Source: an uncultured Oscillospiraceae bacterium
GTDB lineage: Bacteria; Bacillota; Clostridia; Oscillospirales; Ruminococcaceae
Length of the DNA stretch: 6,345 nucleotides
Direction of reading: 5' to 3'
Assembly (NCBI GenBank): GCA_900556525.1
Contig: USOZ01000107.1
Coordinates: forward strand, 1 to 6,345
Positions 1-5,912 of this stretch are shown here, piece after piece (positions within the stretch are counted from its first letter, which is position 1; each line of letters begins with the position of its first letter). The translations under genes were made by a program, and so were the position numbers. Under the pieces are notes generated by a model. It worked only from the letters and a program-made list of their open reading frames with translations. It made no database searches and was not told the origin of the DNA.

Positions 1-1081
1 CTTTTTCGTTTACCGCGAGCTGAACGTTATCGGCGATATCCATTCCTACGGTCACGACATTGAAGCGACATGGCTGACCGACAGAGCGTGCGAGGTTATC
101 GGCGACCCTGAGCTTACCGCCGAGGTTTCCGCGATGAACAAGAGGATCGTTGCAAATATCAGAAAGCTGGCGTACAGAAACGGTTCGCTTCTTAACGAGC
201 GCGACAAGACTGAGATAAACACATGGCGTATCTGGTGGGTTCAGGCGGAAGCTGTTATCGGCTTCTACAACGCGTACCAGAAGTACGGCGACCCCGAATA
301 CCGCGAAATTTCCGAAACGATATGGGGATATATCCGCGACAATATCGTTGATAAGCGCCCAGGAATGGATATCGCCGATAACGTTCAGCTCGCGGTCGAA
401 GAACACGAGAAGTCTGTCCTCGGGCTTATAAAATATCTTGTCGAGGAATATGCGGAGCTGGAATTTAAGGCGTGCGAGAACTTTTTCGTTTTTGGAAACG
501 CGGTAAAGCTCGGTGTACGCTTCGAGCAGGTGAAGCGTGGTGTTCATCGTCTTGTCCGCCATAAGTCCGTTTTCGGAAAGCGCGTCGTTTTCGATAAGCC
601 CCCATGTTCTGGACATTGCTTCGAGATATGCAACGTCGTCGGTGCATTTTTCTTCGACCGTTTCAAACATTTCAAGCGCGAGATCGAGCGCGCCCTTATC
701 GCCGCTTGCGTCATAGTAAGATGAAAGCGCGTAGATGAAGAAAGCCTGACAATAGGTGTGCTTCATGTCGTCCTTAACGCTTCCGTCCGCGTTCATCATC
801 CAGTAAACGCCGCCGTTTTCGCGGTCAACGCAGTTCTTTACCATAAAATCGTAGCAGTGCTTTGCTTTTTTGAGGCACTCCTCGTCTTTCAGTGCGAGAT
901 AGCAATTTGAATAAAACCAGAGTATGCGCGAATGGAGGATAACGCCCTTTTCAGCGTTCTTGTCGAGCTTCAGGTCATTGTCCATAAAGCCGTAAAAACC
1001 GCCGTTTTCCTTATCTTCGAGGCTGTTCCAGAACGGGATAATGTGGTTTACGAGTTCGTTTTTTATTTCTTCGGTAAACAT
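1..1081 (-). CDS. Cellobiose 2-epimerase (AGE family), N-terminal part; gene broken by an inversion
   Basis: Cellobiose 2-epimerase converts the reducing-end glucose of cellobiose (and related beta-1,4 disaccharides) to mannose in the cytoplasm. Only 361-1081 encodes epimerase, residues 1-240, in register with the R. albus enzyme as I remember it: NHIIPFWN (12-19), ENGGFYG (25-31), LHSRILW with Arg52, GGVYWMM (90-96), DMKHTY (105-110), and KTMNTTLH with Asn180 and His184. Start at ATG 1081 is supported by GAAAGGA about 8 nt upstream. After GDIHS (236-240) the frame stays open to the window edge, but that stretch (1-360) is antisense to the enzyme's own C-terminal part, so its product would be nonsense. 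Known active-site residues His243, Glu246, Trp303 and Trp304 lie on the other strand, and the segment expected to hold His374 is missing. It follows secA by 57 bp on the same strand. Family assignment is strong; whether the break is biological is unknown. Confidence 0.85.
   Translation of the reverse strand, partial: MFTEEIKNELVNHIIPFWNSLEDKENGGFYGFMDNDLKLDKNAEKGVILHSRILWFYSNCYLALKDEECLKKAKHCYDFMVKNCVDRENGGVYWMMNADGSVKDDMKHTYCQAFFIYALSSYYDASGDKGALDLALEMFETVEEKCTDDVAYLEAMSRTWGLIENDALSENGLMADKTMNTTLHLLEAYTELYRVSKNEKVLARLKFQLRIFLDKIFYKPEDRLLVFFDRELNVIGDIHSWALINDIVADISPYRFGNFAVFGVAVLLVRVVEADNSFRLNPPDTPCVYLSLVALVKKRTVSVRQLSDICNDPLVHRGNLGGKLRVADNLARSVGQPCRFNVVTVGMDIADNVQLAVNEK
2..360 (+). pseudogene. 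Cellobiose 2-epimerase, inverted C-terminal fragment (residues about 226-345)
   Basis: Translating from position 2 gives RELNVIGDIHSYGHDIEATW, then LTDRACEVIGD, LLNERDKTEINTWRIWW, VQAEAVIGFYNAYQKYGD and NIVDKRP. This is the second half of cellobiose 2-epimerase. It continues exactly where the minus-strand N-terminal piece stops at Ser240: Tyr241, His243, Glu246, Trp303 and Trp304 take the residue numbers of the R. albus enzyme as remembered. The fragment overlaps the N-terminal piece by residues 226-240 and ends at about residue 345. There the plus frame runs into the antisense of the N-terminal piece and stays open to a stop at 724, which is meaningless. It has no start or ribosome binding site of its own; the in-frame ATG at 134 is an internal methionine. 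The final 40 or so residues of the family are absent. Confidence 0.85.
12..47 (+). repeat. Left copy of a perfect 36-bp inverted repeat within the epimerase
   Basis: Positions 12-47 are the exact reverse complement of 361-396. Both copies encode RELNVIGDIHS of the epimerase, on opposite strands. The repeat encloses 313 bp (48-360) coding residues 241-345. Upstream of the repeat the copies diverge: positions 1-11 match the corresponding coding bases (397-407 reversed) at only about 6 of 11. Confidence 0.95.
361..396 (-). repeat. Right copy of the perfect 36-bp inverted repeat (inversion junction at 360/361)
   Basis: This copy lies in the N-terminal epimerase piece and encodes the same residues as 12-47 on the opposite strand. 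The 360/361 boundary is the junction where minus-strand coding for Ser240 jumps to the antisense of residue 345. The junction bases on the plus strand are aggaatgg, close to what codons for Gly-Gly-Glu-Trp would look like. That suggests short homology at the switch, but it is inference. Confidence 0.9.
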
Positions 1082-1108
1082 TTCGGTTTTCCTTTCTTTT
1101 GAAACTCT

Positions 1109-1133
1109 GCCCCGCAGTTATTTTCTGCGGGGC
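1109..1133 (-). terminator. GC-rich hairpin after secA, weak intrinsic terminator or attenuator
   Basis: A perfect 9-bp stem (GCCCCGCAG at 1109-1117 with CTGCGGGGC at 1125-1133) has a 7-nt loop. It starts 5 bp beyond the secA stop codon and lies before the epimerase ribosome binding site. The hairpin is strong, but on the minus strand it is followed by agagtttc rather than a clean U run. Termination may be incomplete, letting some secA transcripts read into the epimerase, or the stem may be a 3' stabiliser. Confidence 0.55.
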
Positions 1134-1138
1134 GAGTA

Positions 1139-3883
1139 TTATTCTTCGTCGTTTTTGTCAGCGCCGCAGCACTTCTTGTACTTCTTTCCGCTTCCGCAGG
1201 GGCAGGGGTCGTTTCTGCCGACCTTTTCGGCTGCGGTCTTGCGGACGGTAGTTTTTGCGCCTGCGTTTTCAGCTTCGGGCTGCATTACGCGCACTCTCTG
1301 CGGAGCGGCGGGACGCAGGGGGTTAAGGCGAACCGTGAGTATCATTCTTACGGTGTCCTCGCGGATAGCCGCGATCATTTCGTCGAACATTGCGAAGCCC
1401 TCGAAACGATATTCAACAACAGGATCTCTCTGACCCATTGAGCGCAGGTAGATACCCTGCTTGAGTTCGTCCATAGCGTCGATATGATCCATCCACTTTG
1501 AGTCAACGTTCTTGAGGAGGATAACGCGTTCAAGCTCGCGCATTGTTTCGGAGCCGTATTCCGCTTCCTTAGCCGCGTAAATAGCCATTGCACGGTCTGT
1601 GAGCATTTCGGTTATATCGGCTTTCTTCAGCTCGTTAAGCTCGTCTGTTGTATAAACGAGGTCGTCGGGAGTTGTGAGAACGCCCGCGTAATGTTCGCGC
1701 AGACCTGTGATATTCCAGTTGTCGGCAATGTCGCCCTGGCAGTACATATCAATGTTTTCCTGAATGCTCTCTGTTATCATTGATTTTATGCTGTCGCTTA
1801 TATCGTCGCCGTCGAGAACCTTTGCTCTCTGCGAGTAGATAGTCATTCTCTGCTGCGACATAACGTCGTCGAAGTCAAGAACGTTCTTACGGATAGCGTA
1901 GTTTCTGCCCTCGATCTTGCGCTGTGAGGATTCGATAGTCTTGGTGAGAATTGCGTTCTCGATCGGAACGTCCTCGTCGATTTTCAGCGTTTCCATGACC
2001 GCCTGAACCTTTTCGCCGCCGAACAGACGCATTAAATCGTCCTCAAGCGATACAAAGAAGCAGCTTTCGCCGGGGTCGCCCTGACGTCCTGCACGTCCTC
2101 TTAACTGGTTGTCGATACGTCTGGATTCATGGCGCTCTGTGCCGAGGATATACAAGCCGCCCGCATTGCGAACTTCTTCCGCTTCGGGAGCAATCTGCTT
2201 CTTATATTTATCGTTAAGCTCGGAGTAGAGCTTTCTTGCATTGAGAATTGTTTCGTCGTCGGTTTCTGCAAAGCCTGTCGCTTCAAGGATAAGATCCTCT
2301 TCGATGCCCTGTCTGCGCATTTCGGCTTTCGCGAGGTATTCGGGGTTACCGCCGAGCATAATATCCGTACCGCGTCCCGCCATGTTCGTCGCGATAGTGA
2401 CCGCGCCCTTTTTACCTGCCTGCGCAACGATCTCCGCTTCGCGCTCGTGGTTCTTCGCGTTGAGGACTTCATGCTTTATACCTGTCTTTTTGAGCATTTT
2501 TGAAAGCAGCTCGGACTTTTCGATCGAAATTGTTCCGACGAGAACGGGCTGACCCTTTGCGTGACACTCCTCGATCTGACGGATAGCCGCGGTGAACTTG
2601 CCGTGTTCGTTCTTATATACCTGATCGTGGTGGTCGATACGGATAACGGGCTTGTTTGTCGGTATCTCGATAACGTCGAGGTTATAAATTCCTCTGAATT
2701 CGGCTTCTTCGGTCATAGCCGTACCGGTCATACCCGAGAGCTTTGAATAAAGGCGGAAGAAGTTCTGGAAAGTGATGGTCGCGAGGGTCTTGCTCTCGTG
2801 TTTTACCTTTACGCCTTCCTTTGCTTCGATAGCTTGATGAAGTCCCTCGTTGAAACGGCGGCCGAACATAAGACGTCCCGTAAATTCGTCAACGATTACG
2901 ATTTCGCCGTCCTTGACTACATATTCAACGTCGAGGTGCATACAGCCGTTCGCCTTTATCGCCTGATTTACATGGTGAAGAAGCGTGAGGTTGTCGGGAT
3001 CCATGAGGTTTTCTACTCCGAAGTATTTTTCGGCTTTCTTTACGCCGTTCGGGAGCAGCGTCGCGGTCTTTGCCTTTTCGTCGATAAGATAATCGCCGTC
3101 GTAGTCGTCCTGTTCTTCCTTCGCGTCAACTTCGACAACCTTGATAGCCTTTAACGTCTTGGCGAACTTATCCGCTCTTTCGTAAAGGTCGGTCGGCTTA
3201 TCGCCGCGGCCCGAAATAATAAGAGGTGTTCTCGCTTCATCAATTAAAATGGAGTCGACTTCATCGACGATCGCGAAGTTCATTTCGCGCTGAACCTTTT
3301 CCGACTTGCGGATACACATATTATCGCGCAGATAGTCGAAGCCGTATTCGTTGTTCGTACCGTAGGTAATGTCGCAGGAATAAGCCTGTCTGCGCTGGTC
3401 GTTCGACTTGTCGTGAACGATAAGTCCGACAGTAAGCCCGAGGAAGCGGTGAACACGTCCGATAAGCTCGCTGTCGCGCTTTGCGAGGTAGTCGTTTACC
3501 GTTACAACGTGAACGCCCTTTCCTGTAAGTGCGTTAAGATAAGAGGGAAGCGCCGCAACGTAGGTCTTACCTTCACCCGTTTTCATTTCCGCGATACGTC
3601 CCTGATGAAGAACGATACCGCCGATTATCTGAACGGGGTAGGGCTTTATGCCGATAACGCGCCACATTGCCTCGCGGCACACCGCGAATGCGTCCGGCAG
3701 AATATTGTCAAGGGTTTCCCCGCCCGCAAGACGCTCTTTCAGCACATTCGTCTGATTCTGAAGCTCCTTGTCGGTCATAGCCTGATACATCGGCTCAAGA
3801 TTAAGCACAGCCTGTTTCGTGCCCTCTATTCTCTTTACTTCCTTTTCGGAATAGCTGCCGAACAGCTTGCTGAAAAGTCCCAT
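1139..3883 (-). CDS. secA: Protein translocase subunit SecA
   Basis: SecA is the cytoplasmic ATPase that drives unfolded preproteins through the SecYEG channel. The protein is complete at 914 residues. In order: N-terminal [10 protein letters not shown]; Walker A MKTGEGKT (100-107); VDEVD Walker B (206-210) followed by [10 protein letters not shown]; the preprotein cross-linking region up to about 370; second motor domain with SGMTGTA (383-389), [12 protein letters not shown] (501-512) and [13 protein letters not shown] (593-605); helical scaffold and wing domains with [19 protein letters not shown] (797-815); and a C-terminal zinc motif [17 protein letters not shown] (890-906) with cysteines 894, 896, 905 and 906. 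Residues about 517-575 form the insertion usual in Clostridia SecA. ATG 3883 follows AAAGGA (3894-3899) with a 10-nt spacer. It has its own promoter and leader, so it is independent of pfkA. No defect was seen. Confidence 0.98.
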   Translation of the reverse strand: MGLFSKLFGSYSEKEVKRIEGTKQAVLNLEPMYQAMTDKELQNQTNVLKERLAGGETLDNILPDAFAVCREAMWRVIGIKPYPVQIIGGIVLHQGRIAEMKTGEGKTYVAALPSYLNALTGKGVHVVTVNDYLAKRDSELIGRVHRFLGLTVGLIVHDKSNDQRRQAYSCDITYGTNNEYGFDYLRDNMCIRKSEKVQREMNFAIVDEVDSILIDEARTPLIISGRGDKPTDLYERADKFAKTLKAIKVVEVDAKEEQDDYDGDYLIDEKAKTATLLPNGVKKAEKYFGVENLMDPDNLTLLHHVNQAIKANGCMHLDVEYVVKDGEIVIVDEFTGRLMFGRRFNEGLHQAIEAKEGVKVKHESKTLATITFQNFFRLYSKLSGMTGTAMTEEAEFRGIYNLDVIEIPTNKPVIRIDHHDQVYKNEHGKFTAAIRQIEECHAKGQPVLVGTISIEKSELLSKMLKKTGIKHEVLNAKNHEREAEIVAQAGKKGAVTIATNMAGRGTDIMLGGNPEYLAKAEMRRQGIEEDLILEATGFAETDDETILNARKLYSELNDKYKKQIAPEAEEVRNAGGLYILGTERHESRRIDNQLRGRAGRQGDPGESCFFVSLEDDLMRLFGGEKVQAVMETLKIDEDVPIENAILTKTIESSQRKIEGRNYAIRKNVLDFDDVMSQQRMTIYSQRAKVLDGDDISDSIKSMITESIQENIDMYCQGDIADNWNITGLREHYAGVLTTPDDLVYTTDELNELKKADITEMLTDRAMAIYAAKEAEYGSETMRELERVILLKNVDSKWMDHIDAMDELKQGIYLRSMGQRDPVVEYRFEGFAMFDEMIAAIREDTVRMILTVRLNPLRPAAPQRVRVMQPEAENAGAKTTVRKTAAEKVGRNDPCPCGSGKKYKKCCGADKNDEE

Positions 3884-3932
3884 GTTCTGTTAATCCTTTC
3901 CTTTTCGGGGTCTCCCGTCTTTTTTGCTGCAT

Positions 3933-3958
3933 TTTTGCCGTTTTATCCTGCGGCAAAA
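3933..3958 (-). promoter_or_regulatory. Hairpin in the secA 5' leader
   Basis: On the minus strand TTTTGCCG (3951-3958) pairs with CGGCAAAA (3933-3940) around a 10-nt loop, an 8-bp stem. It begins about 10 nt downstream of the predicted secA transcription start and about 50 nt before the start codon. No U run follows, so it is not a terminator. A smaller CGGG/CCCG hairpin (3906-3917) sits just before the ribosome binding site. The role is unknown; 5'-end mRNA stabilisation or translational control are possibilities. Confidence 0.4.
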
Positions 3959-3973
3959 GCTATACACTTATTT

Positions 3974-4002
3974 ATTATACTATAGTCCATTTCATTTGTC
4001 AA
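3974..4002 (-). promoter_or_regulatory. Consensus sigma-A promoter of secA
   Basis: Reading the minus strand, TTGACA (3997-4002) is followed by a 17-bp spacer (3980-3996) and TATAAT (3974-3979). Both hexamers match the housekeeping consensus at all six positions and the spacing is optimal. Transcription should start near 3967, giving a leader of about 84 nt before the secA ATG. The flanks are AT-rich. Confidence 0.9.
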
Positions 4003-4040
4003 TTACTTTTTAAAGGAAATACGGGAAAATACCGCACGGC

Positions 4041-4096
4041 AAAAAAGCGAAGCCCACGGGCGGTTCTTTATGAACAGCTCCATAGGCTTCGCTTTA
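4041..4096 (-). terminator. Intrinsic terminator of pfkA
   Basis: An 11-bp stem pairs AAAGCGAAGCC (4044-4054) with GGCTTCGCTTT (4085-4095). The 30-nt apical part contains a further small hairpin (GTTC 4063-4066 with GAAC 4072-4075). On the minus strand the descending arm runs straight into a six-T tract (4041-4046). It lies 30 bp beyond the pfkA stop and just upstream of the secA promoter, insulating secA from pfkA. The opposite direction is also T-rich after the stem. Confidence 0.85.
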
Positions 4097-4125
4097 TTTG
4101 TTTTCAAATGATGCTGACAGGTTTA

Positions 4126-5211
4126 TCAGTCGCCGAAAGAAACTCCGATACATCTTCCCGTAACGACAAGTTTGTCGTCGGTCGGAACGAATTTCGTTTT
4201 CATTGCCACGTCGGAGAGCTTATTTTCGGTTATCGCGCTGCCGATCTTCGCAACCGTATAGCCGAATTTTTCCTCGCGGATAAGCTGTGCAGCTCTGGCG
4301 CCGAACTTTGTCGCAAGCACGCGGTCGTACGCCGAGGGGCTTCCTCCGCGGAGCATATGTCCCGGAACGACTGTCCTCGATTCAAAGCCCGTAGCCGCCT
4401 CGATTTCCTTTGCGATACGCGCGGTAGCGGTCGTGTATCCCGCTTCGGCGCGTAGCCTCATGCGCTCTTTTTTCTTCATTTCGGCTTCTTCTTCACTCAT
4501 AGCGCCCTCGGCAACGGCGACTATCGAGAATGTTTTTCCGGAATCGGCGCGCTCGTTGACCGCTTTTATTACCTTTTTAATGTCATACGGAATCTCAGGG
4601 ATAAGGATAATGTCCGCGCCGCCCGCGATACCCGAATAGAGCGTGAGCCAGCCCGCCTTATTGCCCATGATTTCGATAACCATTATGCGGCTGTGCGAAT
4701 TCGCGGTCGTGTGGATACGGTCGATAACGTCGGTCGCAATATCAACAGCTGTGTGGAATCCGAACGTAACGTCCGTACCCCAGATGTCGTTGTCGATAGT
4801 CTTGGGGAGTCCGATAACGTTAAGCCCCTGCTCGGAAAGCAGATTCGCGGTCTTGTGCGTGCCGTTTCCGCCGAGGGTAAGCAGGCAGTCGAGCTTCTGT
4901 TCCTTATATGTCTGCTTCATTTCCGCGACTTTATCAACGTTGTCGTCTTCGATGACCTGCATCATTTTATAGGGCGTGCGCTTTGTGCCGAGAATTGTTC
5001 CGCCGCGGGTAAGAATTCCCGAAAAATCCGACGGCTTCATTTTTATACATTCGTTGTGGATAAGCCCGTGATAGCCGTCCTGAATACCGATTATTTCGAC
5101 TTTTTCTTCGCCGAACATCTGGTAGCAGGCTTTCGCCGCGCCGCGGATTGTCGCGTTAAGTCCGGGGCAGTCGCCGCCGCTTGTTAAAATTCCGACTCTT
5201 AATTTTCCCAT
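4126..5211 (-). CDS. pfkA: 6-phosphofructokinase (probably ATP-dependent)
   Basis: Phosphorylates fructose 6-phosphate to fructose 1,6-bisphosphate in glycolysis. Using ATG 5211 the protein has 361 residues. Motifs: SGGDCPGLNATIRG (11-24) in the phosphate-donor site; TLGGNGT (112-118); LPKTIDNDIWGTD (135-147) with catalytic Asp140 and Asp142; IEIMGNKAGW (179-188) for the sugar phosphate; VAVAEG (231-236); PGHMLRGGSPSAYDR (283-297). The donor-site pair equivalent to E. coli residues 104 and 124 is Gly117 and Lys137. In characterised relatives glycine at the first position goes with ATP use and aspartate with pyrophosphate use, so ATP is predicted despite the PKTID motif. Met at 5211 is preferred because GAAAGGA (5221-5227) lies 9 nt upstream. 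The longer reading from 5256 would start at about the predicted transcription start and would translate the ribosome binding site as Lys-Gly. Monocistronic, with its own promoter and terminator. Confidence 0.95.
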   Translation of the reverse strand: MGKLRVGILTSGGDCPGLNATIRGAAKACYQMFGEEKVEIIGIQDGYHGLIHNECIKMKPSDFSGILTRGGTILGTKRTPYKMMQVIEDDNVDKVAEMKQTYKEQKLDCLLTLGGNGTHKTANLLSEQGLNVIGLPKTIDNDIWGTDVTFGFHTAVDIATDVIDRIHTTANSHSRIMVIEIMGNKAGWLTLYSGIAGGADIILIPEIPYDIKKVIKAVNERADSGKTFSIVAVAEGAMSEEEAEMKKKERMRLRAEAGYTTATARIAKEIEAATGFESRTVVPGHMLRGGSPSAYDRVLATKFGARAAQLIREEKFGYTVAKIGSAITENKLSDVAMKTKFVPTDDKLVVTGRCIGVSFGD

Positions 5212-5220
5212 TTTTATCAA

Positions 5221-5227
5221 TCCTTTC
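5221..5227 (-). promoter_or_regulatory. Ribosome binding site that sets the pfkA start
   Basis: The minus strand reads GAAAGGA here, then 9 nt, then ATG at 5211. The alternative ATGs at 5229 and 5256 lie upstream of or overlap this site. The predicted transcript begins around 5255, so it would not include a usable 5256 start. Confidence 0.8.
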
Positions 5228-5261
5228 ATTGCTGTATGCAATTCCGATTTTCTCACTTATT

Positions 5262-5289
5262 ATTATACACGAAATCTTAAAATAGTCAA
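5262..5289 (-). promoter_or_regulatory. Sigma-A promoter of pfkA, abutting a mobile element
   Basis: The minus strand shows TTGACT (5284-5289), a 16-bp spacer (5268-5283) and TATAAT (5262-5267). Transcription should start near 5255, a leader of about 44 nt before ATG 5211. The -35 box ends one base from the edge of the MITE-like element at 5291. Three of its six bases (5287-5289) are within the element's CAAG target duplication, so upstream promoter context here comes from the inserted element. Confidence 0.8.
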
Positions 5290-5472
5290 GGGAAGCGCTG
5301 ATTAAATCCGATATGCAGATTGCGCAGACAGATTTTTCGTAGCGGAAGCCGCCCCCAGTGATTGTATGAAAATGACGCAGGAATACTTGATGTATTTCAA
5401 GGAGTTTTCGTGCAATCAGGCGGAAAATATGCAAGCAAGATGCGTATTGCGATTTATTCAGTACTTCCCAAG
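5287..5472. mobile_element. MITE-like element (178 bp, 5291-5468) with CAAG target duplications
   Basis: The left end GGAAGCGCTGATTAAATC (5291-5308) and the reverse complement of the right end, GGAAGTACTGAATAAATC (5451-5468), agree at 15 of 18 positions. CAAG occurs directly outside both ends (5287-5290 and 5469-5472), as expected for a 4-bp target duplication. Complementarity continues imperfectly inward for about another 15-20 bp each side, and an inner pair TGATTG/CAATCA also occurs, so the whole element could fold into a long irregular hairpin. It carries no credible gene. The GGAAG-start ends and 4-bp duplication recall the IS5 group, so it may be a non-autonomous derivative mobilised by such a transposase; that link is inference from memory. 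It sits between pfkA and the divergent small membrane-protein gene. Confidence 0.72.
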
Positions 5473-5529
5473 ATTTTTCCGCGGATGTTTGTGCAGATTG
5501 AATAAGGTTCATGCAGCGAACGTATGGGG

Positions 5530-5558
5530 TTGCTATTTTAATGCGGGCGTGTTATAAT
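5530..5558 (+). promoter_or_regulatory. Extended -10 promoter of the small membrane-protein gene
   Basis: TATAAT (5553-5558) is preceded by TGT (5550-5552), forming an extended -10. TTGCTA (5530-5535) is a partial -35 match with a 17-bp spacer. The expected start of transcription is near 5565. The ATG at 5557 overlaps the -10 box and would not be in this transcript, which supports the downstream start at 5596. Confidence 0.7.
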
Positions 5559-5595
5559 GAATGAAATTATCGCTGCGGCAGGGGGAACTTTTGAC

Positions 5596-5862
5596 ATGAC
5601 CGATTGGATCTTGAGCATACCCGAATTCGCAATAGGATTGGTTTTCTGGATAGTGACATATATCGGCGCGCCTATTGAAAGCAGGAAAAAAGGCAGGCAT
5701 ATTTCCGGCTGCCCGGGAGTTGCGTTCGTCTGTTTTCTTCTAGCAGGGCTGCTTTCGCCGTGTAAATGGCTTGCGCTGCTTTGTCTGCTGGATTTCAGCG
5801 TTACAGCTATTCCGTTCTTTTTGCTGAAGCGGTTCGCTGCGAAAAAAATTGTAAAAAAATAA
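5596..5862 (+). CDS. Small membrane protein of unknown function (88 aa)
   Basis: I do not recognise the family. From ATG 5596 the product has 88 residues with three likely membrane segments: about 8-27 (FAIGLVFWIVTYIGAP), 41-54 (GVAFVCFLLAGLLS) and 58-77 (WLALLCLLDFSVTAIPFFLL). A basic stretch ESRKKGRH (28-35) lies between the first two, and the tail KRFAAKKIVKK is strongly basic. This start has AGGGGGA (5580-5586) at 9 nt spacing. A longer reading from ATG 5557 would add 13 residues, but that codon overlaps the -10 box. Its own promoter, ribosome binding site and strong terminator make it likely real rather than a chance frame. It is the only complete plus-strand gene here, divergent from pfkA and convergent with mscL. 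Nothing in its context points to a function. Confidence 0.7.
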   Translation: MTDWILSIPEFAIGLVFWIVTYIGAPIESRKKGRHISGCPGVAFVCFLLAGLLSPCKWLALLCLLDFSVTAIPFFLLKRFAAKKIVKK

Positions 5863-5912
5863 AAAAACGGACGGTATCCATTCGCGCGATACCGTCCGTT
5901 CATTTTTATTTT
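5861..5912. terminator. Bidirectional terminator between the small gene and mscL
   Basis: A perfect 13-bp stem joins AACGGACGGTATC (5866-5878) to GATACCGTCCGTT (5888-5900), with a 9-nt loop. On the plus strand it is followed by catttttatttt; on the minus strand the arm runs into seven Ts (5861-5867). It therefore serves both convergent genes. The small gene's stop codon (5860-5862) overlaps the A tract and the mscL stop is only 5 bp from the stem. Confidence 0.92.

Noticed and set aside
134..724. 196-residue plus-strand open frame starting at an ATG at 134
   Set aside because: The ATG is an internal methionine of the inverted epimerase fragment. After 360 the frame is antisense to the N-terminal epimerase piece, so it is not a gene in its own right.
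1..1081. Two separate epimerase paralogues facing each other
   Set aside because: The pieces are complementary parts of one enzyme with continuous numbering and a perfect 36-bp overlap, not two full-length or similar copies.
3413..3985. 190-residue plus-strand open frame over the secA 5' end and leader
   Set aside because: It is a shadow of secA, whose motifs and start are clear, and it runs through the secA promoter region.
4021..4125. Possible structured regulatory RNA (riboswitch) before secA
   Set aside because: The main stem ends in a T run in the pfkA direction and lies upstream of the secA promoter, so it is the pfkA terminator and not part of the secA leader.
5156..5512. 118-residue minus-strand open frame across the pfkA start and the small element
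   Set aside because: It overlaps the true pfkA start in another frame, and most of it is a translation of the non-coding MITE-like element and promoter region. No sensible ribosome binding site or domain was seen.
5538..5903. 121-residue minus-strand open frame opposite the small membrane-protein gene
   Set aside because: It begins inside the terminator hairpin and is the antisense of a plus-strand frame that has promoter, ribosome binding site and membrane-protein composition.
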